Assembly (NCBI GenBank): GCA_900472175.1
Contig: UCHD01000030.1
Location: 21,566 to 85,565 of the forward strand
DNA: 64,000 bases
Origin: Hyphomicrobiales bacterium
GTDB lineage: Bacteria; Pseudomonadota; Alphaproteobacteria; Rhizobiales; Rhizobiaceae
Direction: 5' to 3'
Position numbers and translations under genes: made by a program. Below, piece after piece: positions 45,676 to 56,699 of the stretch; within the stretch, counting starts at the first letter, position 1, and the number at the start of each line of letters is the position of its first letter. The notes below the pieces were generated by a model that ran no database searches, was not told the origin of the DNA, and worked only from the letters and a program-made list of their open reading frames with translations.

Positions 45676-46122
45676 TTATTTCGTGAATTTCCGCGCCACC
45701 CAGGAATAGCCGTCCTCGATGTAGTGGACGGGCTTGGTGACGGCGTTGCGTAGTGTCGATGCGTCCGGCAAGGCCCCTGAAACCATTGCTAGTGTGCGTC
45801 GGGGCAGGCTTGGCTGCTTCTGTTCGGCGATCGGCGGCACTGGTGTGGCGTCAGGCGCGACCGCATGTGCCTGATCGAGCGCCGCCGGGTTTGCCGGAAC
45901 GGGGGCCGGATCCTTGGCATTGGCCATCGTGTTGCCGGATGTTTCGCAGACTGCGACGATCACCGGGTAATTGGCATTGGAGAATTTCGGCAGTTGTTTT
46001 TGCGATTCCGCATCGCATACGGCAATGCTCTGCCACGTGCCGCTGACGGTTGAAACGTAGTGGCATTGGTTGACGCTATCGTCGCAGCCGAGAATTGTCA
46101 TAACGATCAGGGCAGGAACCAT
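45676..46122 (-). CDS. Secreted hypothetical protein
   Basis: A 148-residue protein whose first 12 residues (MVPALIVMTILG) are hydrophobic and followed by CDDS, resembling a short lipoprotein or export signal. Four cysteines in the first 75 residues and a proline-rich middle (PAPVPANPAALD) are the only features. The stop is 4 nt from that of the convergent SDR gene. No family recognised. Confidence 0.65.
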   Translation of the reverse strand: MVPALIVMTILGCDDSVNQCHYVSTVSGTWQSIAVCDAESQKQLPKFSNANYPVIVAVCETSGNTMANAKDPAPVPANPAALDQAHAVAPDATPVPPIAEQKQPSLPRRTLAMVSGALPDASTLRNAVTKPVHYIEDGYSWVARKFTK

Positions 46123-46372
46123 CGTGGATGTTTCTCCAATTCGGTGAAGGTCGTTCGGTAGGAAGCGATTCTTATTTAGCTGAACTAAAAGTCTGTTTGC
46201 TCCGGAAGTAAGGCAAAGTGGGAAAAGCTTGGAAACAATTTGTTTCCGCCGCTTGCGCTGGGTGAGGGACAGTGGTCGAGTGTGGCGAGATTTCCCGTCT
46301 GTCGTTTTCAGCGCTGAGCTTTTAGTGTTGACTGCGAACGGTATGAATCGAGCTGTGAAGGAATAAGGCCAA

Positions 46373-46831
46373 GTGACTCTGACCATTGAAAAAGAATCGC
46401 CGCGTCAGCCGGGCGTGCTCAACCTGCTCGACCAGTCCGATGCCTATGCGCAGTCACTTTATCCGGCCGAAAGCAATCACCTTGTCGATGTCTCGGCGCT
46501 GGAAAAACCGTCCGTCTCCTTTTTCGTCGCCCGCCATGAGGGAGAGGTCGTCGGCTGTTGTGCGCTCGTGGATGCCGGCGATGGCAGTGCCGAAATCAAG
46601 CGGATGTTTGTCGATCCGCAGGCGCGTGGCCTGAAGATTGGCCGCAAGCTGCTCGAGCATCTCGAAGGCCATGGCCGCGGCGCCGGGTTGTCAGCGATCC
46701 GGTTGGAGACCGGCATCTATCAGCCGGAGGCAATTCGTCTCTACAAGACCGCAGGCTATGTCGAGATCGGACCGTTCGGTTCCTATCAACCGGACCCGCT
46801 CAGCCTGTTCATGGAAAAGGCAATTGCCTGA
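46373..46831 (+). CDS. GNAT-family N-acetyltransferase
   Basis: A 152-residue acetyltransferase of the ElaA/RimI-like type. AEIKRMFVDPQARGLKIGRKLLEHL is the acetyl-CoA binding segment; IYQPEAIRLYKTAGYVEIGPFG is motif B. Target unknown. The start is a GTG at 46373 with AAGGAATAAGG upstream. Confidence 0.87.
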   Translation: MTLTIEKESPRQPGVLNLLDQSDAYAQSLYPAESNHLVDVSALEKPSVSFFVARHEGEVVGCCALVDAGDGSAEIKRMFVDPQARGLKIGRKLLEHLEGHGRGAGLSAIRLETGIYQPEAIRLYKTAGYVEIGPFGSYQPDPLSLFMEKAIA

Positions 46832-46861
46832 CGCAGAGTCAGCCCGATCGAAGAAAAACCG

Positions 46862-46888
46862 TTTCCGCTCCGTGAGTTGGAGCGGAAA
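46862..46888. terminator. Bidirectional terminator between GNAT and parE
   Basis: TTTCCGCTCC, 7-nt loop, GGAGCGGAAA. Perfect 10-bp stem; the minus strand continues with GGTTTTTC, appropriate for parE. Confidence 0.8.
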
Positions 46889-46936
46889 GCTGAATCAATT
46901 CCACAATGTGTTGAATCGATCTGCGAAGGCCTTGAG

Positions 46937-49015
46937 CTAGATATCCAGGTTGTCGGCAAACACGGCACGTTCCTGGATGAAGCGGAAGCGGGCATCGGCC
47001 TTGGTGCCCATCAGGTTGTCAACGGCTTCGCGGGTGCCTTCGAAATCCACTTCGTCGATGGCGACCTTCAAGAGCGTCCGCTTGGAAGGGTCCATTGTGG
47101 TTTCCTTCAATTGCGCCGGCATCATTTCGCCAAGACCCTTGAAGCGGCCGATCTCGATCTTGCCGCGGCCATTGAATTCCGTCTCGACCAGTTCCACCCG
47201 ATGCGCGTCGTCGCGGGCATAGAGCGTCTTTGCTCCTTGGGTGATGCGGTAAAGCGGCGGCACGGCCAGATAGAGATGTCCGCCGCGAACGAGTTCCGGC
47301 ATTTCCTGATAAAAGAACGTGATCAGCAGCGAGGCGATATGGGCGCCATCGACATCGGCATCGGTCATGACGATGACGCGTTCATAGCGCAGGTCCTCTT
47401 CACGATACTTGCTGCGCGTGCCGCAGCCGAGCGCCTGGACGAGATCGCTGATCTGCTGGTTGGCGCCGAGTTTTTCGCGGCCGGCACTGGCAACGTTGAG
47501 GATCTTGCCGCGCAACGGCAGGATCGCCTGGTTGGAGCGGTTGCGCGCCTGTTTTGCCGAGCCACCAGCCGAATCGCCTTCGACGATGAACAGTTCGGCC
47601 CCTTCGGCCGAATTCTGCGAGCAGTCGGCAAGCTTGCCCGGCAGGCGCAGCTTGCGCACCGCCGATTTGCGGGTGACTTCCTTTTCCTTGCGGCGACGCA
47701 CCCGTTCGTCGGCGCGTTCGATGACCCATTCCAGCAGCTTGTGGGCTTCTTGCGGGTTATCGGCAAGAAAATGGTCGAAGGGATCGCGAAGCGCGTTCTC
47801 GACGATGCGCTGCGCTTCGACGGTTGCCAGCTTGTCCTTGGTCTGGCCGACGAATTCCGGCTCACGGATGAACACCGACAGCATGCCGGCGGCCGAGATC
47901 ATCACGTCTTCGGTGGTGACGATCGCCGCGCGCTTGTTCTGCGTCAGTTCCGCATAGGCTTTCAGCCCCTTGGTCAGCGCGATGCGGAAGCCGGCTTCAT
48001 GCGTGCCGCCTTCCGGTGTCGGAATGGTGTTGCAATAGGAATGCACGATGCTGTCGCCGCCATACCAGGTGACAGCCCATTCGAGAGCGCCATGGCCACC
48101 GGTCTTTTCCGTCTTGCCGGCAAAGATTTCGCGGGTGACGGTGAATTCCTTGCCCATCGTCGCCTGAAGATAATCCTTCAGGCCGCCGGGGAAGTGGAAC
48201 ACCGCCTTGTCCGGCGTATCCGTACCTTCAATCAGCGAGGGATCGCAGGACCAGCGGATTTCGACGCCGCCGAACAGATAGGCTTTCGACCGCGCCATGC
48301 GGAACAGCCGGGCGGGATCGAACTTGGCGTGCGATCCAAAGATGTCCGGGTCCGGATGGAATTTGACCTTGGTGCCGCGCCGGTTCTGCACGTCGCCCAA
48401 TTCCTCGATCCCGCCTTGCGGAATGCCGCGCGAAAAGCGCTGGCGATAGAGTTTACGGTTACGGGCAACCTCGACTTCGAGAATGTCCGACAACGCGTTG
48501 ACGACCGAGACGCCGACGCCGTGCAGACCGCCGGAGGTCTCATAGACCTTGCTGTCGAACTTGCCGCCCGCGTGCAGGATGGTCATGATCACTTCGAGCG
48601 TCGATTTGCCCGGAAATTTCGGATGGTTCTCGACCGGGATACCGCGGCCGTTGTCGGTGACGGAGAGGCAGCCTTCGGCGTCGAGATGGACATCGATGAA
48701 ATTGGCGTGTCCGGCAACGGCTTCGTCCATCGAGTTGTCGATGACTTCAGCAAACAGATGATGCAGCGCCTTTTCGTCGGTGCCGCCGATATACATGCCG
48801 GGACGGCGGCGCACCGGCTCCAGTCCCTCCAGTACCTCGATCGCCGATGCGTTGTAATCGCCGGTATCAGCCTTCAGCGCTGTCGAGGCGCCGCTCGGCT
48901 GCTCGACGACCGGAGCGGCCGCGGGCTTTGCTGCAACCGGGCTTGGCACGACGGGATCGGTCGCAGGCTTCGGTACCAAGGGCATTGCTGAAAAGAGATC
49001 GTTGCTGTCGGTCAT
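46937..49015 (-). CDS. parE: DNA topoisomerase IV subunit B
   Basis: A 692-residue type II topoisomerase ATPase subunit. The GHKL ATPase site (EVIDNSMDEAVAG), the transducer and the Toprim motif (FIVEGDSAGGSAKQARNR) are in order. With ParC it decatenates daughter chromosomes. The N-terminal 45-residue alanine/proline-rich tail is usual in rhizobia. A long open frame on the other strand is a composition artefact. Confidence 0.96.
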   Translation of the reverse strand: MTDSNDLFSAMPLVPKPATDPVVPSPVAAKPAAAPVVEQPSGASTALKADTGDYNASAIEVLEGLEPVRRRPGMYIGGTDEKALHHLFAEVIDNSMDEAVAGHANFIDVHLDAEGCLSVTDNGRGIPVENHPKFPGKSTLEVIMTILHAGGKFDSKVYETSGGLHGVGVSVVNALSDILEVEVARNRKLYRQRFSRGIPQGGIEELGDVQNRRGTKVKFHPDPDIFGSHAKFDPARLFRMARSKAYLFGGVEIRWSCDPSLIEGTDTPDKAVFHFPGGLKDYLQATMGKEFTVTREIFAGKTEKTGGHGALEWAVTWYGGDSIVHSYCNTIPTPEGGTHEAGFRIALTKGLKAYAELTQNKRAAIVTTEDVMISAAGMLSVFIREPEFVGQTKDKLATVEAQRIVENALRDPFDHFLADNPQEAHKLLEWVIERADERVRRRKEKEVTRKSAVRKLRLPGKLADCSQNSAEGAELFIVEGDSAGGSAKQARNRSNQAILPLRGKILNVASAGREKLGANQQISDLVQALGCGTRSKYREEDLRYERVIVMTDADVDGAHIASLLITFFYQEMPELVRGGHLYLAVPPLYRITQGAKTLYARDDAHRVELVETEFNGRGKIEIGRFKGLGEMMPAQLKETTMDPSKRTLLKVAIDEVDFEGTREAVDNLMGTKADARFRFIQERAVFADNLDI

Positions 49016-49256
49016 AGTCTGTTTTGATGTCTTTCCGTGGTAGCGGCTTCAGGCCCGGCCCAAGGTTCGGACTGAGCCGTCAGGAATGTCTGCACGAATC
49101 GCTGGAATTCTGTCAAATTCCCAGCGCGAGAGCGACCAGGCCAGCCCAATCACTCAGCCGCGCGCGTCAACACGCCGATCGTGCCTTCAATAGCCCCAAC
49201 TGTTGCTTTGCGGAAGGTCCAATGGCAAGGCTTGGATCAAAAGAGGAACATTCCGG

Positions 49257-50141
49257 ATGCACCTGTCCACAGCTCATTTGACCTTTCGCGCCCTTTTTGC
49301 CGCAATTGTCATGGCCGCCCTGGTTTTGCCGGCAAGGGCCGCGCCGCTGAAGCCCTTCAAGGACGAGCTGTTTTCCTATGGAACGGTGCTGGAAACGGAG
49401 GATGGCGGCGATTACCGCGTTATCGATTATGACAAGATGCGCGATATCCACGCTCGTGACACCGAGCCGGAACGCCGGGTAAGGCGTGCTTACGTGTCGC
49501 TCGGCATCAAGAGTGCGCAGGCCAACGAGACGCTCGATCTGGCCACCCGGCCGTTGGATGTCCTGCGGGTCGGTGACCCGAGCGGTGCGGCTTTCACCGT
49601 CATTTTCATCCATGGCCGCGGCGGCGACCGGCGGCTCGGCGCCAATGACTGGTCGTTCGGCGGCAATTTCAACCGGCTGAAGAACCTCGCTGTCGAAAAT
49701 GGCGGCGTCTACTATGCCCCGAGCATGCGGTCCTTCGATGATGCCGGGGTTGCCGATATTGCGGGACTGATCGCCTATGCGCAGCAGCAATCGCCGGGCC
49801 GGCCGATCGTGCTCTCCTGCGCCTCGATGGGCAGCTTCATCTGCTGGGGCATCACCCGCAATCCGCAGGCGGTTGCAGCACTCAAGGGCATGATGATCAT
49901 GGGAGGCCCCTCGGATCCGGCTTTCAGCAAGAGTGCCGCCTACAAGAAGAAGCTGCCAGTCTTCTTCAGCCATGGCGGCGCCGATACTGTCTATCCCGTG
50001 TCCGGCCAGATCGCGTTCTACCGCTCGCTGAAGAAAGCGAACTATCCCACCCGCATTGTCCTTTTCCAGACAGGGTCGCACGGCACCCCCGTCCGTATGA
50101 CGGACTGGCGCGATGCACTGAACTGGATCGGGCTGGATTGA
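49257..50141 (+). CDS. Secreted alpha/beta hydrolase
   Basis: A 294-residue exported hydrolase with a signal peptide (about residues 1-30, ending in ARA). VIFIHGRGG provides the oxyanion motif, SCASMGSF the nucleophile elbow (CASMG in place of GxSxG), GGADTVYP the aspartate and GSHGTP the histidine of the triad. Substrate unknown; it could be a periplasmic esterase. AGAGGAA precedes the ATG at 49257. It lies 127 nt upstream of the polyprenyl-phosphate operon on the same strand and is probably separate. Confidence 0.82.
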   Translation: MHLSTAHLTFRALFAAIVMAALVLPARAAPLKPFKDELFSYGTVLETEDGGDYRVIDYDKMRDIHARDTEPERRVRRAYVSLGIKSAQANETLDLATRPLDVLRVGDPSGAAFTVIFIHGRGGDRRLGANDWSFGGNFNRLKNLAVENGGVYYAPSMRSFDDAGVADIAGLIAYAQQQSPGRPIVLSCASMGSFICWGITRNPQAVAALKGMMIMGGPSDPAFSKSAAYKKKLPVFFSHGGADTVYPVSGQIAFYRSLKKANYPTRIVLFQTGSHGTPVRMTDWRDALNWIGLD

Positions 50142-50267
50142 AACACCGAATATATCCGGGATTCATTAACCAACGGAGCAGTTTGAAACCTTAGGGCGAG
50201 CGCTGTTTGCACTTTCGAAAGCTGAACATGGGAGTGTCCTGGGCATATTGTATCGGGGTTTGATCTT

Positions 50268-51710
50268 ATGGATGCGCGAACAGAAACGCGGCATATTCCG
50301 CTGTGTGTCGATCTTGACGGCACGTTGCTTGCTGCCGACACGCTCTGGGAGGGTGTGGCGATCATTCTCTTGCGCAATCCGTTGATGCTGTTCGCAGTCC
50401 TTGTCTGGATGTCGAAAGGCAAGGCACGGCTGAAATACGAGGTAGCCGCGCGCTCCGGCCGTCAGGCGGCCGACTGGCCCTATCGCGAGGCGGTGCTCAA
50501 GCGTCTGGCGCGAGAGCGCGAGACCGGGCGGCAAGTCATTCTGGTTACCGGTGCCGCCGAAAGCGTCGCGCTTGGGGTTGCAGCCCATACCGGCGCTTTT
50601 TCCTCCGTCCTCCACAGCACCACGGACATCAATCTCACCAGCCGCCGCAAGCGGGAAAAACTGATCGAGCAGTTCGGCGAGGGCGGTTTCGACTATATGG
50701 GCAACAGCCGCGATGACGTGCCGGTGTTTGACGCAGCGCGCAAGGCGATTGTCGTGGCGCCGGATGCAGCCGCCGAAAAATGGCGCCGGGCGCATGATGC
50801 CGAAAGGCTCGATCTCGGCAAGACGCCCCGTTTTGCAGCCCTGAAATCGATCCGCGTGCATCAATGGGCCAAGAACGTGTTGATCGGCGTGCCGATGATC
50901 CTCAACCACGACATTTTGCATATGGATGCCGTGGTAAATGTCGTCCTGGCGTTCTTCGCCTTCAGTTTCCTTGCCTCTGCCGTCTATGTGGTCAACGATC
51001 TGTCCGATCTCACCAACGACCGGCGCCATCCGAAGAAGCGCAACCGGCCGCTGGCGAGCGGCCAGATGTCGGTGCCGATGGGGCTGATGTTGGCGCTGTG
51101 CCTGCTGGTTGCCTCGCTGTCGCTGACGGCTTTGCTTCCCTATGATTTCGCCGTCGTGCTGGGTTTCTATGCCCTCGCGACGACCGCCTATACATTCGTG
51201 CTCAAGCGCAAGCTTTTGGTCGATGTCTTCACGCTGGCCGGGCTCTACACGGTTCGCATCATCGCCGGTGCTGCTGCTACCGGCACGGAGCTTTCCTTCT
51301 GGCTCCTGTCGTTCTCGATCTTCTTTTTCCTCAGCCTGGCGCTGGTCAAGCGTTACGTCGAACTCGACGAATATGATGGCAGTGACGGCAACCAGGTGCC
51401 GGGACGCGGCTATATGGCCGTCGATTTCGAAATGGTCGGGCAGGCCGGTGTCTCGTCGGCGTTCGCCTCGGCACTGGTTCTGGCGCTCTATATTCACAGC
51501 AAGGAAATGCAGGAGATGTACAGGCTGGACTGGGCGCTGTGGCCGCTCTGCCCGCTTGTGCTCTACATGCTGCTGCGCATCTGGATGCTGGCCCGCCGCG
51601 GCATGCTGCATGAGGATCCGGTCGTGTTCATCATGCGCGACTGGCGCAGCCTCGTCACCATGGCGATCGGTGCGTCGCTCGTGCTTGCTGGTGCTTTGGG
51701 AACGCCATGA
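50268..51710 (+). CDS. HAD phosphatase-UbiA prenyltransferase fusion, DPPR synthase-like
   Basis: A 480-residue two-domain protein. Residues 10-190 are a HAD phosphatase (DLDGT at 15-19, VTGAAES, YMGNSRDD). Residues 205-480 are a UbiA-type membrane prenyltransferase; its Asp-rich motif NDLSDLTND at 243-251, followed by RRHPKKRNRPLASG, closely resembles decaprenyl-phosphate phosphoribosyltransferase (Rv3806c/NoeC). I infer transfer of phosphoribose from PRPP to a polyprenyl phosphate and removal of the 5-phosphate by the HAD half. The stop overlaps the next start by 4 nt. Confidence 0.88.
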   Translation: MDARTETRHIPLCVDLDGTLLAADTLWEGVAIILLRNPLMLFAVLVWMSKGKARLKYEVAARSGRQAADWPYREAVLKRLARERETGRQVILVTGAAESVALGVAAHTGAFSSVLHSTTDINLTSRRKREKLIEQFGEGGFDYMGNSRDDVPVFDAARKAIVVAPDAAAEKWRRAHDAERLDLGKTPRFAALKSIRVHQWAKNVLIGVPMILNHDILHMDAVVNVVLAFFAFSFLASAVYVVNDLSDLTNDRRHPKKRNRPLASGQMSVPMGLMLALCLLVASLSLTALLPYDFAVVLGFYALATTAYTFVLKRKLLVDVFTLAGLYTVRIIAGAAATGTELSFWLLSFSIFFFLSLALVKRYVELDEYDGSDGNQVPGRGYMAVDFEMVGQAGVSSAFASALVLALYIHSKEMQEMYRLDWALWPLCPLVLYMLLRIWMLARRGMLHEDPVVFIMRDWRSLVTMAIGASLVLAGALGTP

Positions 51711-53029
51711 CCCCTGCCGAATTTGACAGCTGGGGCAGGATCGACTGCCGCGCCCGGCAATCCGTATCGCCCGATGCCTACGAGAACTTGCGCGAAGATG
51801 CGGCGCCTGGCGCCTTCCTGCCATTCGGCAACGGCCGGTCCTATGGTGACAGCTGCCATAATGACGCGGGCAGGCTGATTGAGAGCCGGGTGCGCACCCG
51901 CATCCTCGGTTTCGATCCCGGAACCGGCATCATCTCCTGCGATGCCGGCGTCACGCTCCACTCCATCCTCGAAACAGCGATCCCGCACCGGTTCTTCCTG
52001 CCGGTGACGCCGGGAACTGCTTCGGTCACCGTTGCCGGTGCCGTTGCCAACGACGTGCACGGCAAGAACCATCACGCGCGCGGAACCTTCGGTAAACATG
52101 TCCTTCGCCTGACACTGTTGCGCTCGAGCGGCGAGGTGCTGACCTGTTCGGCAGCGGAAAACCGCGATCTGTTTTTTGCCACCATCGCCGGCATGGGGCT
52201 GACGGGGCTGATCCTGTCGGTGGACCTGCAGCTGATGAAGGTACCATCCGCCCATATCCAGCAGCACGCCATACGCTTCGACAGTCTCGACGATTATTTC
52301 GGCATGGTCGAAACCGTCGATGGCGAACACGAATATTCCGTCGCCTGGATCGACCAGTTGGCGACCGGAAAAAGGGCGGGCAGGGGTGTGCTTCTGGCCG
52401 GCGACCATGCCGATGCTTCCTGCGAATTTCCGGACATGCCGAAGGCGAGACGATTGTCGGTGCCGTTTGCGCCGCCGTTCAATCTCTTGAACACGCTGAC
52501 GCTGAAGGCATTCAACAAGCTGTATTTCCGCAAGGAAAAGCCGGGCGAAACGGTCAAGACGGTGAAATGGCCGGGTTATTTCCATCCGCTGGATGCCATC
52601 GGCAACTGGAATAGGCTGTATGGCCCGAAAGGCCTTTACCAGCACCAGAGCGTCTATCCGGCGGAGAATGCGCCTGAGCTGACGGCACGGCTGCTGGAGA
52701 CTGCCCGCGCGGCCGGCCACGCCTCGTTCCTCACTGTTCTGAAGAAGTTTGGCGAGCAGATCTCCGGTGGACTTTTATCCTTCCCGAGACCCGGTTTTAC
52801 GCTGACGCTGGATTTCGCCAATCAGGGTGAAGAGACCCTTAAGCTTCTCAACCGGCTGGACGCCATGGTTGTCGAGGCCGGTGGTGCCATCAATCCCTAC
52901 AAGGATGCCCGGATGAGCCCGCAAACCTTTGATTTCTCGTTCCCGCGCTGGCGGCAGCTGGAGGCATTGCGCGATCCGGCAATGGTTTCGAACTTCTGGA
53001 AGCGGACGGCTTTGGCTATGCCAAAATGA
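51707..53029 (+). CDS. DprE1-like FAD-dependent polyprenylphosphoryl-ribose oxidase
   Basis: A 440-residue FAD-binding oxidoreductase. GNGRSYGD at 41-48 and VHGKNHH at 117-123 are the flavin-binding motifs of the DprE1/L-gulonolactone oxidase group, and a PYKDARMS block places Lys399 where DprE1 has its substrate-binding lysine. The cysteine targeted by benzothiazinones in M. tuberculosis is absent (GFTLTLDF). DprE1 oxidises the 2-OH of polyprenylphosphoryl-ribose to a ketone. The start overlaps the previous stop by 4 nt. Confidence 0.87.
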   Translation: MTPAEFDSWGRIDCRARQSVSPDAYENLREDAAPGAFLPFGNGRSYGDSCHNDAGRLIESRVRTRILGFDPGTGIISCDAGVTLHSILETAIPHRFFLPVTPGTASVTVAGAVANDVHGKNHHARGTFGKHVLRLTLLRSSGEVLTCSAAENRDLFFATIAGMGLTGLILSVDLQLMKVPSAHIQQHAIRFDSLDDYFGMVETVDGEHEYSVAWIDQLATGKRAGRGVLLAGDHADASCEFPDMPKARRLSVPFAPPFNLLNTLTLKAFNKLYFRKEKPGETVKTVKWPGYFHPLDAIGNWNRLYGPKGLYQHQSVYPAENAPELTARLLETARAAGHASFLTVLKKFGEQISGGLLSFPRPGFTLTLDFANQGEETLKLLNRLDAMVVEAGGAINPYKDARMSPQTFDFSFPRWRQLEALRDPAMVSNFWKRTALAMPK

Positions 53030-53123
53030 GAACAGGAACAATTTGAATTAAATAAACGCTCGATTTTCACGGAATATACCGCTCTTGCGTGTAGGTATCG
53101 CGACGAGAACAGGGAACATCGAC

Positions 53124-53564
53124 ATGAAGTATATCGTATTCATTCTCTTCACCGTGATTACCAACGCTGCTGCACAAGTCATGCTAAAACAGGGCATGCT
53201 TTCGCTTGGTCCGTTGAGCTTCACGGCTGATACTTTAATCGCCCGTATTTTCCAGGTGGTTTTCAACCCCTGGGTCTTTGCCGGACTGGCCACTTTCGTC
53301 ATTTCGATGGTGTCGCATCTTTACGTACTATCGAAGGTGGAACTCTCCTTCGCCTATCCATTTCTGAGCCTCGCCTATGTGGCCGTGGCCGTCTTTGCCT
53401 ATTTCGTCTTCCACGAGGATCTGAACGCCTGGCGTATCGCCGGCATCGGCTTCATCTGCGTCGGAACCATTCTCATTGCCCAGTCTGGCATGTCCTCGCA
53501 CGAGGACCAGCCATCGCTTGAAGCGGCGGGCACAAAAACAGCAAAAATCGGGAGTGCATCATGA
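53124..53564 (+). CDS. EmrE/ArnE-like small multidrug-type transporter
   Basis: A 146-residue membrane protein with four helices (EamA/SMR fold): ITNAAAQVMLKQGMLSLG opens it and VELSFAYPFLSLAYVAVAVFAYFVFHEDLNAWR is the conserved third/fourth helix block. Such proteins flip lipid-linked amino sugars in the ArnEF system. Its position inside the operon suggests a polyprenyl-phosphate-sugar flippase. It starts 94 nt after the oxidase gene and overlaps the SDR gene by 4 nt. Confidence 0.82.
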   Translation: MKYIVFILFTVITNAAAQVMLKQGMLSLGPLSFTADTLIARIFQVVFNPWVFAGLATFVISMVSHLYVLSKVELSFAYPFLSLAYVAVAVFAYFVFHEDLNAWRIAGIGFICVGTILIAQSGMSSHEDQPSLEAAGTKTAKIGSAS

Positions 53565-54567
53565 AACACATCATTTTTGGCGGTGACGGCTTTGTCGGCC
53601 GCCACCTCGCAGAACGTCTCGTCCAGGACGGTGAAGAGGTGGTCGTTGCCGATATCGCCAAGTCCGATCTGCCGCATTACGCCCGTGCCCGTTTCGTCCA
53701 TTGCGATGTCACCAATGCCGACGATGTCATGAAGGTCGAGATCGGCCCGGACGACATGGTCTACAACATGGCCGCCAAGATGCTGTCGCCGCTGCAGGTG
53801 CGCTCCAAGCGCTGGCAGTTCTTCTGGCCGGTCAATTATTACGGCGCTGAAAACATCATGAAGGCGACGGCAAAGTCCGGCGCCAACCGCATGGTTCAGT
53901 TTACCACCGACATGATCTACGGCCACACGGTGATGTCGCCACAGACCGAAGCCCATCCGGCCAAGCCCTTGGGTGAATACGGCAAGTCGAAATGGGCAAC
54001 CGAGCAGCTCGCCGCTGAATGGCGCAAGCAGGGCATGAACATCTCGATTTTTCGCCCGCGCCTCATTATCGGACCTGGCCGTCTCGGCATTCTGGAAAAG
54101 CTGTTCAAGCTGATCGACGCCAACCTGCCGGTGCCGATGATCGGTTCGGGCAAGAACCCCTACCAGTTCATCTCGGTGTTCGATTGCGCCGAAGCTGCCC
54201 GTCTCGCGTGGAAGGGCGGCGTGCCGAACGAAGCCTACAACCTCGGCTCCGACAATCCGCCATCAGTGAAGAAGCTGCTCGGTGATCTGATTGTTCATGC
54301 CGGTTCGAAATCGTTCCTGTTGCCGACGCCCGCCTTTGCTGTGAAGGCAACACTGGCTGCCTTCGATTTCGCCAATCTGCCGATCATGGATCCGGAACAG
54401 TATCTGATCGCCGACGAGATGTGCATCCGCGAAACCGGCAAGCTCAAGAAGGAGCTTGGCTGGAAGGCGGAGTATAATGACGGCGCGATGCTGATCGCCG
54501 CCTATGACGAGTACCGCGCTAAGAAAGCCGGCAAGACCTTCGCACACGCAGCCGCTGTACCGGCCGA

Positions 54568-54571
<4 letters not shown>
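53561..54571 (+). CDS. Extended SDR NAD-dependent epimerase/dehydratase
   Basis: A 336-residue sugar-nucleotide-type SDR. GGDGFVGRH at 7-15 is the NAD-binding motif, TTDMIYG holds the catalytic threonine and EYGKSKWATEQ the YxxxK pair. Unlike DprE2/NoeP, which are classical SDRs, this is an extended epimerase/dehydratase type. It may epimerise or oxidise the sugar, or reduce the keto intermediate. It overlaps both neighbours by 4 nt. Confidence 0.88.
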
Positions 54572-56040
<1,469 letters not shown>

Positions 56041-56070
56041 TCGTCCGGGACAGGAATGAAATTGCATTGC

Positions 56071-56097
56071 GGGCGCGCGGCTGACAGCTGCGCGCCC
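56071..56097. terminator. Terminator closing the polyprenyl-phosphate operon
   Basis: GGGCGCGCGGCT, GAC loop, AGCTGCGCGCCC: 12 bp with one G-U pair, 31 nt after the aminotransferase stop and 37 nt after the end of the convergent RidA-like gene. Confidence 0.75.
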
Positions 56098-56133
56098 GAT
56101 TCATTTTCAGTTCGAGCGACCGGTCAGAAGTGC

Positions 56134-56622
56134 TTAGTCAAGAAAAACGACGGCCTCGACCTCAAAGAGCATGGGGTCAATTGCAAGCTTGGGGACCGGA
56201 ATCAGCGTCTGCGCCGGCAGTGTTTCGCCGAACATCTCCTTGACGTTGCGGGTCAAGACCTCAAGCTTGGACATGTCGTGATCGACCACGAAGACCGTGA
56301 GCTTTGCGACCTGATCCGGCTTTGCACCGAGCGCATCAAGAGCGGCGCGCAAATTCGCATAGGCCTGCTTAACCTGAACGGCAAAGTCAGGCGACAAGGC
56401 TCCCGTGCTGTCCTGGCCTCCCTGTCCGGAAATATAGGCGACCCGGCCTTCGCGCGGCACGATCACGGCCGTGCTGTAGCCATTTGGCGTCGGGTCGTAG
56501 AGGTTCTTAGGATTGACGATGGTGAGCCTGCGATCGCTGTCGTTTGCTGCCGCCACAGTCGAAATTCCCGCAGTCATGATGATTAGCCCTCCGATAAGCA
56601 GATGCTTGATTGCGCGTGACAT
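56134..56622 (-). CDS. Secreted RidA-like protein without the catalytic arginine
   Basis: A 162-residue protein with a signal peptide (residues 1-25, ending in AAA) and a RidA/YjgF fold (VAYISGQGGQDSTGALSPDFAVQVKQAYANLRAAL). RidA deaminates reactive enamines, using an arginine before the last strand; here that position reads PAQT instead of PART, so enamine deaminase activity is doubtful. Secreted members of the family are of unknown function. Divergent from a TetR gene across a strong inverted repeat. Confidence 0.85.
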   Translation of the reverse strand: MSRAIKHLLIGGLIIMTAGISTVAAANDSDRRLTIVNPKNLYDPTPNGYSTAVIVPREGRVAYISGQGGQDSTGALSPDFAVQVKQAYANLRAALDALGAKPDQVAKLTVFVVDHDMSKLEVLTRNVKEMFGETLPAQTLIPVPKLAIDPMLFEVEAVVFLD

Positions 56623-56699
56623 GATTTTCTCTTGGTTGCGCGGACCACGAGCAACGTACCCTCGCGTCTGCAGGATTGAATTTTAACGAACTGCAAGCT

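Noticed and set aside
46877..48991. A 704-codon open frame on the plus strand opposite parE
   Set aside because: It is antisense to a well-supported gene, has no recognisable domain, and is explained by high GC at codon position 3 of parE.
50166..51824. A 552-codon minus-strand frame opposite the HAD-UbiA gene
   Set aside because: Antisense shadow; composition is low-complexity and no motif is seen.
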